This document shows, piece by piece, positions 7,706 through 13,230 of a DNA stretch of 13,230 bases (positions are counted from its first letter, which is position 1; each line of letters begins with the position of its first letter). Origin of the DNA: CAYLJO01 sp964383905 (GTDB taxonomy: Bacteria > Acidobacteriota > Blastocatellia > Pyrinomonadales > Pyrinomonadaceae); the NCBI GenBank assembly GCA_964383905.1, contig CAYLJO010000177.1, positions 1-13,230 of the forward strand, written 5' to 3'. The notes beneath the pieces were generated by a model. The model made no database searches, had not been told where the DNA came from, and saw only the letters and a program-made list of their open reading frames with translations. Both the position numbers and the translations under genes were made by a program.

Positions 7706-9433
7706 TCAGACCTGATATTGCTCCACTAACTGCTTCAGTTTTTGCCCCAGCTCGTGCAGGCCTTGCGCCGCGGTCTCGGCCTGTTTGGTGCTGGCGGCGT
7801 TTTGCGCGCTCGCCTCCTTAATATTCTCCATCGCCATGGCAACCTGGTCCATCCCGACCAGTTGCTGGTGGCTCGATGCAGCGATCTGCGTGGCCGCCTG
7901 TGCCGATTCGGTGATGCTGTCGGAGAGTGTGCGGATCGCCCCCATCGCTTCCGCGGACTGCCTGACGCCGGACTCCACCGCTTTGCTCCCTTGTTCTGTC
8001 GCCATGACCGCCGCGTTCGTCGCCTGCTGGATGTCACTCAAAATGGTGCGCACCTGAGCCGTGGCCTGCTTGGACTGCTGTGCAAGACTCTTGATCTCCT
8101 GTGCCACGACGACGAACCCTCGGCCCTGTTCGCCGGCTTTCGCCGCCTCGATGGCGGCATTGACGGCCAGCAAGTTCGACCGCTCTGCAAGATCATTGAC
8201 CGCAGCGATGATCTCGCCGATGGCCTGCCCCTGCTCGCTCAGACGCACCGTGCTTTCGGCAATCGCCTCCATCTGTTCCCGGATACGGTTCATGCCTTCG
8301 ATGGTCTCGCCGACCGCTTTCTTGCCGCTCTGTGAGACCTGCACTACCTTTTGGGCACCTTCGGAAACCTGCTTGGCCTTTTGACTGGAGACCTGCGCCG
8401 TCTGCTTGACCTCTTCGACGGTCGCGGTGGTCTGGCTCATGGCAGTGGCCGTTTCTGCCGTGCTGGAAGCGACTTGGGACGTGGAAGCCATGATCTCGCT
8501 GGCCGAGGTCGCCAGCACGTTGACGCCCTGTTTTATTTCACCGGTCACTTCGCGAAGGTTCTCCACCATAGTGGCGAAGGCGTTTCCCAGTACGTCTTTC
8601 TCAGATTGTGGTTTGACCTCCACTTTCAGGTTACCGGCGGCGATCTGTTCGGCAACTCCAGCTTTCTCCTGTAGGGACCGCGTCATGCGGCTGAAGGTCT
8701 GGGAGAGGATGCCGATCTCGTCCCCCCGGTGATTAGACGATGCGTTGACGCTCAAATCCCCAACGGCAATCTTTTCCGCCGCGCCGGAGATTTTCTGGAG
8801 CGGGCTGGAAATGTTGCGAGTGATCAAGAAACCGACTAGACCGAGGATCGCGAAAGAGGCGAGGATTCCCACCACGATGGTTAGAACTGTATTGCGGGCG
8901 CTCGCGGCTGCCGCCTCCGACCGCTGTTGTAGCAGGGCGTTCTCCTCATTCTCCATCGAAGTAACCACCTGCCGGATGGCATCCATTTTCTGCTTACCCG
9001 TGCCGCCCGCGGTGAGCTGCCGCGCGGCTTCGAATCCCTTGTTCCTCCTCTGCTCGATGACCTCTTTGGAAAAAGCGAGCCTCTCCGCAATCAGCGGCTC
9101 GAGGGTGTCGATCCTGCGCTGCTGGCCGGCGTTGTCCGCCGTTAGTTCCCGGAGCTCCTTCACCTCTCGGTCAATCTCACCAATTGCAGCTTGGTACGGT
9201 TCCAGAAAAGGCTCTTCCCCGGTGACGGTGTAGCCACGTTGTCCGGTCTCGACGTCCTTGAGCAGCGATAGTACTAACTCAAGGTTTTCAAGGACCTTGT
9301 GTGTGTGGGCCACCTTGTCGGAGGTCTCAATCAGTCCGGTCGTGCTCCGGTAAGAGACCACGCCGATGATAATCAGAATAATTAAGGCCAGGCCATACCC
9401 CATTCCGATCTTTGTGCCGACGGACCATCTCAT
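7706..9433 (-). CDS. Methyl-accepting chemoreceptor with CHASE3-like sensor domain
   Basis: Inner-membrane receptor that controls CheA, 575 residues from ATG 9433. This start has GGGGAGGAG a few bases upstream; the frame reaches a TTG at 9460 without a ribosome site, which I rejected. A first membrane segment (about 12-28) is followed by a periplasmic helical domain of about 150 residues with the CHASE3-like motif ETGQRGYTVTGEEPFLEPY. A second membrane segment lies at about 181-205. A HAMP domain (about 206-258) and a second HAMP-like helix pair (about 260-300) lead to the long coiled-coil signalling domain. The hairpin tip, SNLLAVNAAIEAAKAGEQGR (about 419-438), is well conserved and is where CheA and CheW bind. 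The protein ends QLVEQYQV, with no NWETF-type pentapeptide tether, consistent with a dedicated CheR. It corresponds to WspA in role, although WspA is encoded first in its operon. Ligand unknown. Confidence 0.95.
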   Translation of the reverse strand: MRWSVGTKIGMGYGLALIILIIIGVVSYRSTTGLIETSDKVAHTHKVLENLELVLSLLKDVETGQRGYTVTGEEPFLEPYQAAIGEIDREVKELRELTADNAGQQRRIDTLEPLIAERLAFSKEVIEQRRNKGFEAARQLTAGGTGKQKMDAIRQVVTSMENEENALLQQRSEAAAASARNTVLTIVVGILASFAILGLVGFLITRNISSPLQKISGAAEKIAVGDLSVNASSNHRGDEIGILSQTFSRMTRSLQEKAGVAEQIAAGNLKVEVKPQSEKDVLGNAFATMVENLREVTGEIKQGVNVLATSASEIMASTSQVASSTAETATAMSQTTATVEEVKQTAQVSSQKAKQVSEGAQKVVQVSQSGKKAVGETIEGMNRIREQMEAIAESTVRLSEQGQAIGEIIAAVNDLAERSNLLAVNAAIEAAKAGEQGRGFVVVAQEIKSLAQQSKQATAQVRTILSDIQQATNAAVMATEQGSKAVESGVRQSAEAMGAIRTLSDSITESAQAATQIAASSHQQLVGMDQVAMAMENIKEASAQNAASTKQAETAAQGLHELGQKLKQLVEQYQV

Positions 9434-9487
9434 TTCGCTCTCCTCCCCTTCACGTGTCAATCCACCTGTTCAATACCTTGCCGGGCC

Positions 9488-10126
9488 TCACCCCCCTGCC
9501 CCTTCATCCACCACAATCTTTTCATCGCGTAAAATCTTTTCCGCATCGAGAATCACCGTCCGCCCGTTCGTCACCCCCCTCACATACTCCGCACCTGCGC
9601 CCGTCAGCGTGGGAAGCTGTGGCAGAATCTCTTCGAGCGGGATCGAACGGACGCCGGAAATTTCATCCACACGGAGGCCGAATTCCATTGATTCATTATT
9701 GATGATGACGACCTTGTTCAGATCTGTAGTCTCCATCTCCGGCAGGTCGAAGAATCTCTTAATGTCGATAACCGAAAGAACCTCTCCGCGCACATTGGTG
9801 ATGCCGAGAACAAAAGAAGGCGTGCCCGGCAAAGGTGTGAGTTCTTTCAAAGGGTACACCTCACGGACGAAGCGCGTCTCGATGCCATAGCTTTCATCGG
9901 CCAGCAGAAATTCAAGAACCTCTATGCTCTCTCCGACTGTTTTCTCCCCACTAAGGTCTTGGGCCAGTCCCTTCGCTCTGGCTTTAAGGATTGCCCTCTT
10001 TTCGTCCGGTGACGGCGTCGACCCGCGCTCGATCGCAGCCCGGGCGACCTCCATCCGGCGATGCACCTCGCTCCAATCAATGGTCTTTGTTTCCCCTCGT
10101 CGAGAGACCGGTTTCTCGTCCTTCAC
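9488..10126 (-). CDS. cheW: CheW adaptor with N-terminal extension (WspD-like position)
   Basis: Scaffold protein linking receptor and CheA, 212 residues. The CheW domain covers about 68-205 (FLLADESYGIETRFVREV, LPGTPSFVLGITNVRGEVL, FGLRVDEISGVRSI). It is preceded by about 65 residues with a predicted helical, charged sequence (IDWSEVHRRMEVARAAIERG) that a minimal CheW lacks. The start is GTG 10126, which overlaps the cheR stop in GTGA, indicating translational coupling. A GGAGAG ribosome site lies about nine bases upstream, inside the end of cheR. It is one of two CheW proteins in the operon. In Wsp systems the two CheWs are not interchangeable and one carries an extension, and this copy sits directly after the TPR-CheR as WspD does. 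The assignment to WspD is by position and architecture, not alignment. Confidence 0.94.
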   Translation of the reverse strand: MKDEKPVSRRGETKTIDWSEVHRRMEVARAAIERGSTPSPDEKRAILKARAKGLAQDLSGEKTVGESIEVLEFLLADESYGIETRFVREVYPLKELTPLPGTPSFVLGITNVRGEVLSVIDIKRFFDLPEMETTDLNKVVIINNESMEFGLRVDEISGVRSIPLEEILPQLPTLTGAGAEYVRGVTNGRTVILDAEKILRDEKIVVDEGAGG

Positions 10127-11625
10127 GCGACTCTCTCCTTATAAATCGTCGAGCTGATGATTTCAGTTAACCTTCCGGCAGTGATTCCTTCCGACTCGGA
10201 CAAGACCTCTTCCTGCTCGCAACCCCTTAAAATTGAGAGGGCGTTTTGAAAGTGCTTCTCCGATTCTTTGGCCTTGCCCTGCTGCCGTGTGAGGTTGCCC
10301 AAGGCGAAGTGGGCCAGAACAAAGTCATGGTCGAGATAGAGAGCGCGCTTGAGCGACGCCACGGCCTCCCCGATTCGCCCCTGCTCCTGCAGGATGGTCG
10401 CCAGCAGATAATGCGGGCCGGCACTCATTTTGTCAGCGGCAATAGCCCTTTCACACCAACCGACTGCTTCTGCCAATTGGCCCTGATTGGCGTACGCCCG
10501 CGCCAAGAGCGCGAGCGCTTTCGCATCGCCGCCATCGAGCGTCACAAACTCCAGAATCTTAGCCGCCGCTTCGGGGAAGCGGCCCTGCCCGTAGAGCGCT
10601 AAAGCCGCTTCGTACGGCGCGGGGCGCTCATTAGCTTCTAACGGAAGATTTCCGGCCGTCTCCGGAGGCGAAACGATCTCCGACTCCGGCGCCGTAAGAG
10701 AAGCCAGAGGTGGATGAGAGAAGAATTCCGGTTCCCCCTCCGGCCTGTAAGGCTGCGACTCCGCTTTGCGGGGCTGTTTGCTATCTTTTTTGTAGAGAGT
10801 CGCGCCGGGGAAATTTACCGGCACGAAGCGGGATGAGAGCGCTTGCGAGACGTCAACCGGACTGACGACGAGCCACCCGCCGTTCACGAGAGAGAGATTA
10901 AGGTGCCGGATAACTTTGCCCGCCTGCCCCGGCGCGAAATACATCAACACGTTCCGGCACAGGATCACATCCATCCCGTTAGTATTGTTCGAGAGAGACG
11001 GATAAGCATCTTCGACCAGGTTGAGATAGGAGAACGTTACCATCCCTTTGATACGGGGGGAAATTTCAAAACGATCCCCCTTTTTTCTCTCGAAATATTT
11101 CTCTCTGACCCATTGCGGGGTGCTCCGCAATGACCATTCGCTATACACGCCCTCCGACGCTTTCCGAAGTGAGCGGGGGTTAATATCCGTGGCGGAAATT
11201 GTAATCTGCCATTCGTTGATGTCTGGAAGGAGCTTATCCAGCAGGATGGCGAGCGTATACGGCTCCTCACCCGTCGAGCACGCGGCGCTCCAGATTCTTA
11301 AATGCTGATCGCTTTTCTTGCGTGAATAGATCAACTCCGGAAGGATGCGATCTCGAAGGATGTCAAGGCCGTTCATCTCACGGAAGAAGTATGTTTCCCC
11401 GACCGTGAGGTGGCTTGCCAGAATCTCAATCTGGTTCTGCGTGAGGGGTGATGAGAGGAGCCACCTCGCGCAGCTTTCGCTGTCCTTGAAGTCAAACTCT
11501 CGCGCGGCGGAGCCGATTCCCCGCGCGAGGTCGCGCCAGCGCTCTCTCGGGAAGTGCAGCCCCGTGCGTGTGGCGACGAATTCGCTCAGTTGATGCAACA
11601 AGCTGTCCGAAATGTGCGAGGTCAT
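10123..11625 (-). CDS. cheR: CheR methyltransferase with C-terminal TPR repeats (WspC-like)
   Basis: SAM-dependent protein-glutamate methyltransferase that methylates the chemoreceptor, 500 residues. An N-terminal all-helical CheR domain (about 5-75) ends in GETYFFRE (76-83). The SAM domain shows WSAACSTGEEP (112-122), ATDIN (145-149) and CRNVLMYF (223-230). After a Pro/Glu-rich linker (about 280-335) come about four TPR-like repeats (about 336-469), for example AKALALLARAYANQGQLAEA and AHFALGNLTRQQGKAKESEK. The TPR extension is the signature of WspC/FrzF-type CheRs that act in non-flagellar chemosensory systems, where it is thought to mediate protein contacts. Start codons GTG 11628 and ATG 11625 are adjacent. 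I chose ATG because AGAG lies seven bases before it, but the ribosome site is weak either way. It begins 16 bases after the upstream cheW stop. Confidence 0.95.
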   Translation of the reverse strand: MTSHISDSLLHQLSEFVATRTGLHFPRERWRDLARGIGSAAREFDFKDSESCARWLLSSPLTQNQIEILASHLTVGETYFFREMNGLDILRDRILPELIYSRKKSDQHLRIWSAACSTGEEPYTLAILLDKLLPDINEWQITISATDINPRSLRKASEGVYSEWSLRSTPQWVREKYFERKKGDRFEISPRIKGMVTFSYLNLVEDAYPSLSNNTNGMDVILCRNVLMYFAPGQAGKVIRHLNLSLVNGGWLVVSPVDVSQALSSRFVPVNFPGATLYKKDSKQPRKAESQPYRPEGEPEFFSHPPLASLTAPESEIVSPPETAGNLPLEANERPAPYEAALALYGQGRFPEAAAKILEFVTLDGGDAKALALLARAYANQGQLAEAVGWCERAIAADKMSAGPHYLLATILQEQGRIGEAVASLKRALYLDHDFVLAHFALGNLTRQQGKAKESEKHFQNALSILRGCEQEEVLSESEGITAGRLTEIISSTIYKERVA

Positions 11626-11641
11626 CACCTGGCTCTAATGT

Positions 11642-12094
11642 CTATCTCAGAGAATCGTCGAGCGCTTCCTCTTCTTCGAGGGAAAGAAACTTGTCTAGGT
11701 CGTGAACAAGGACCAAACCATCTTCGAGTTTCGCTACGCCGTCGACGTATTCCATTGCGGGGAGGACATCCTCCGCCTTGATCACTTCTCGTTCTAAATG
11801 CTCATGGATGCCGGCGACCGTATCCACTACGAGGGCCACGGGCCGTTTCGCCGCGCGCGCGATGATGAACTGATCACTCAGTTCTATTTCCCGCTCCGGC
11901 AAGCGGAACCGCTTGCGAACATTGACGACCGGGATCACCCGCCCCCGCACGTTCACCACCCCAAGAACGATCTCCGGCGCTTTCGGTAAGGGCGTCACTT
12001 CGACCGCGTGGACGACTCTCTCCACTACTGACAGAGGCAGAGCGTAGCGCTGCTCATCGAGGGTGAAAACAACGTGGTGACGGGGATTGGGCAC
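11642..12094 (-). CDS. cheW: CheW adaptor, minimal form (WspB-like)
   Basis: First gene of the operon. A 150-residue single-domain CheW with the family pattern: VVFTLDEQRYALPLSVVERV, then LPKAPEIVLGVVNVRGRVIP, DQFIIA and PVALVVDTVAG, and the ending YVDGVAKLEDGLVLVHDLDK. It has no extension, unlike the second CheW. It should bridge CheA P5 and the receptor tip. The start is GTG 12094. No ATG is available and an in-frame stop lies 21 bases upstream, so the start is constrained, although the ribosome site is poor. The acidic tail (LEEEEALDDS) is unremarkable. With cheR 16 bases downstream, it gives the wspB-wspC-wspD order. Confidence 0.95.
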   Translation of the reverse strand: MPNPRHHVVFTLDEQRYALPLSVVERVVHAVEVTPLPKAPEIVLGVVNVRGRVIPVVNVRKRFRLPEREIELSDQFIIARAAKRPVALVVDTVAGIHEHLEREVIKAEDVLPAMEYVDGVAKLEDGLVLVHDLDKFLSLEEEEALDDSLR

Positions 12095-12147
12095 GAGGCT
12101 TAGATTTGCTAATTATCACGAGTGGTTAAAAAGTGGGGGGATAATGA
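12095..12147 (-). promoter_or_regulatory. AT-rich upstream region of the chemosensory operon, possible promoter
   Basis: This is where the operon promoter is expected, as the next gene remnants run the other way. On the minus strand a GATAAT hexamer (12117-12112) could serve as a -10 element, giving a leader of about 11 bases before GTG 12094. I see no convincing -35 hexamer at 16-18 bases, and no sigma-54 GG-N10-GC pattern. The real promoter could lie further right, in or before the degraded genes. Confidence 0.2.
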
Positions 12148-12174
12148 TGGAGCACGAGAGGCTTCCACCATCAT
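12144..12174. repeat. Imperfect dyad upstream of the operon
   Basis: ATGATGG at 12144-12150 is mirrored by CCATCAT at 12168-12174 with 17 bases between. It lies 50-80 bases before the first cheW start, so it could be an operator or the remains of a hairpin between divergent units. The arms are short, and chance is a reasonable explanation. Confidence 0.2.
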
Positions 12175-12558
12175 CATAAATACCAAACATTCCGCTTACT
12201 TAGCAAGTTTGGCGTCGGCTATGGCGACAGCGGGACGCTGGAGATCACTCCCGAAGGGCAGTTCAAGCTCACGCGCGTGCACAACCACTGCCAAGGCGGC
12301 TGCTGCCGCCAAGAGGGCAAGAGTGAGAGTGGGACGGTCTCGATCGGCCAGGGCGGGGTGCTAGTCTTCCAGATCGAGGCGGGGGCGGAGGTGTCGCGCG
12401 ACGGCTGCAACGCCGCACTCAACCGGCAGGCGGCGATCTCTCCGCAACGGGAGAGTTACCCGTGGAGGATCAGGCTCGACCCGATTCACGACAACGCGCC
12501 GACCTCGTGCTGGAACACCGGGCCGAACGAGTCCACCTGCTACGTCAAGCGACCTTAA
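12148..12558 (+). pseudogene. 5'-truncated remnant of a Cys-rich protein gene
   Basis: From 12148 to the TAA at 12556-12558 one frame stays open with strongly coding-like use (third positions mostly G or C from about 12205), but it has no ATG. The first GTG is at 12277, in mid-domain and without a ribosome site. Upstream the frame meets stops at 12142 and 12145. The translation from about 12208 reads FGVGYGDSGTLEIT, then HNHCQGGCCRQ, DGCN, SCWN and STCY, ending KRP. The six cysteines in about 115 residues and the alternating beta-like pattern suggest a disulfide-stabilised extracytoplasmic domain, but the part that would carry a signal peptide is missing. I do not recognise the family. The likely explanation is the surviving 3' end of a gene cut by rearrangement next to the operon. 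A frameshift or assembly error upstream is possible. Confidence 0.5.
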
Positions 12559-12601
12559 GAGCGTCGGGCCTTGCCCGTGGGATGAGAACCAACTGGAATA
12601 A

Positions 12602-12891
12602 TCAAATGAGTTGATCGAGTTGTTCCTTCGGGACACCACGGCGCGGTTGGACCGGTTACGTCGTATTATTGAGCATCATGATTCACAGGAACTGGGACGG
12701 GAAGCTCACAGCCTGAGGGGAAGCTGCCGCCACCTGGGGTTGAACACATGGCCTACTTATGCGAGCGGTTGGAGGGGCACGCGAAGGCCCCCTCGCTCCG
12801 GCGTGCCGGCCACATCATGGCACAATTGGAAGAGGAATTCCGCCGCGTGAGACCCATCCTCAAGGCCGCAGGACTGACAGCCATGACATAA
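12602..12891 (+). pseudogene. Hpt (histidine phosphotransfer) domain remnant, frameshifted
   Basis: Two frames together give one Hpt domain. The first part (12602 on) reads ELIELFLRDTTARLDRLRR and then REAHSLRGSCRHLG, with the phosphoacceptor His at 12707-12709. After the GGGG run at 12736-12739 the homology continues in the -1 frame as VEHMAYLCERLEGHAK, LEEEFRRVRPILKAAGLTA, ending at TAA 12889-12891. One extra G in the run would join them. In the first frame a TAA at 12599-12601 interrupts what looks like further upstream homology (DENQLE before it, SNELIELF after it). No good start codon or ribosome site is present; TTG 12611 is the best. Hpt domains like this usually end hybrid kinases or stand alone in phosphorelays. 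Two lesions make a dead remnant likely, though a sequencing error in the G run would repair the second one. Confidence 0.65.
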
Positions 12892-13056
12892 TGATTTTGC
12901 GCGCATGAGGATGAGCGTGTGCGAGGCGTGGGAGGCGCCGGATGAGGGCACTGACCACTGATGATGGCGTCTCCCGCCGCCCGCTTGAAGACTCACTTAC
13001 CAGGTATGGTTAATCATGTAAGGCTTTCAGTTGGTAGTGGGTAAATCTGTGTTGAT
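12892..13056. other. Intergenic stretch with no recognisable feature
   Basis: Between the Hpt remnant and the stop of the next minus-strand gene I see no frame with coding character, no RNA gene and no strong terminator. TTGAT at 13053-13057 and ATCAA at 13067-13071 form a weak 5-bp dyad over the downstream gene's stop codon, without a T-run. Confidence 0.4.
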
Positions 13057-13230
13057 CTAAGAAGCATCAAGTTCAGCCGCCTCTTTCGTTAGCCGTATTG
13101 ATTTCTCGCGCAGCAGCCGAGAGGCACTTTCCAAAAGCCCGGCTTCCTCGTGCTTGCCTTCTTTAATCAAACCGTTGGCTTTCTGTAACAACTCAACGGA
13201 TTGCTGCAAGGCTTCAATGGCTTGCAGGCG
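13057..13230 (-). CDS. C-terminal end of an unidentified helical protein
   Basis: The minus strand is open from the right edge to TAG at 13059-13057, giving the last 57 residues of a protein that begins outside the window. The sequence (starting RLQAIEALQQSVELLQKANG, ending RLTKEAAELDAS) is rich in Leu, Glu, Lys and Ala, has no proline, and looks fully helical, with heptad-like spacing or possibly TPR-like helices (IKEGKHEEAGLLESA). I do not recognise the family. It points the same way as the chemosensory operon but is separated from it by about 960 bases of degraded plus-strand sequence, so it is probably a separate unit. Confidence 0.6.
   Translation of the reverse strand, partial: RLQAIEALQQSVELLQKANGLIKEGKHEEAGLLESASRLLREKSIRLTKEAAELDAS

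Noticed and set aside
7742..8335. 197-codon open frame on the plus strand
   Set aside because: It is antisense to the receptor signalling domain. The composition (many Arg, Leu, His, Gly) and lack of any motif mark it as a shadow.
9434..9460. TTG start extending the receptor by nine residues
   Set aside because: The ribosome site GGGGAGGAG lies inside this extension, directly before ATG 9433.
12106..12206. TTGCTAA and TTAGCAA as possible terminal inverted repeats of a small mobile element
   Set aside because: The arms are only 7 bp, no flanking target duplication is visible, and a match of this length over about 100 bases is plausible by chance.
12122..12364. 80-codon plus-strand open frame starting with GTG
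   Set aside because: It overlaps the Cys-rich frame, turns into Ala/Arg/Ser-rich shadow sequence where the other frame is clearly coding-like, and lacks a ribosome site.
12757..12996. 79-codon minus-strand open frame
   Set aside because: It lies antisense to the second half of the Hpt remnant and shows no recognisable motif or ribosome site.

Overview
The window holds one long minus-strand signalling operon, read from about 12094 down past position 1, followed on its right by about 1.1 kb of decayed and partial genes. The DNA is fairly GC-rich, and the proteins (an inner-membrane chemoreceptor with a CHASE3-type sensor, a CheA-REC hybrid, long REC-PAS output proteins) suggest a Gram-negative-type bacterium from an environmental lineage rich in two-component systems, such as Nitrospirota, NC10, Acidobacteriota or the former Deltaproteobacteria. 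I cannot place it more closely from the sequence.

In transcription order the operon encodes a short CheW (12094-11642), a CheR methyltransferase with C-terminal TPRs (11625-10123), a second CheW with an N-terminal extension (10126-9488), a membrane chemoreceptor (9433-7706), a CheA kinase with a fused receiver (7650-5323), a CheB methylesterase (5293-4220), a REC-PAS-GGDEF-EAL response regulator (4151-1797) and a REC-PAS-histidine kinase (1684 to beyond the left edge). All genes point the same way. Gaps run from a 4-base overlap to 112 bases.

This parts list matches the Wsp type of chemosensory pathway (receptor, two CheW, TPR-CheR, CheA-REC, CheB, c-di-GMP response regulator), known from Pseudomonas to control surface-associated behaviour rather than flagella. 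Here the receptor gene sits in the middle. No stand-alone CheY, CheZ, CheC, CheD or flagellar gene is present. The c-di-GMP output protein has GGNEF in place of GGDEF but a complete EAL active site, so the output may be c-di-GMP breakdown rather than synthesis. A paralogous receiver module is fused to a histidine kinase in the next gene, so CheA may feed two branches: c-di-GMP turnover and a further kinase pathway.

To the right of the operon, on the plus strand, lie a start-less Cys-rich frame (12148-12558) and a broken Hpt domain (12602-12891, frameshift at a G run). After about 165 bases with nothing recognisable comes the 3' end of an unidentified minus-strand helical protein (13057-13230). 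No tRNA, rRNA, CRISPR array or insertion sequence was seen.
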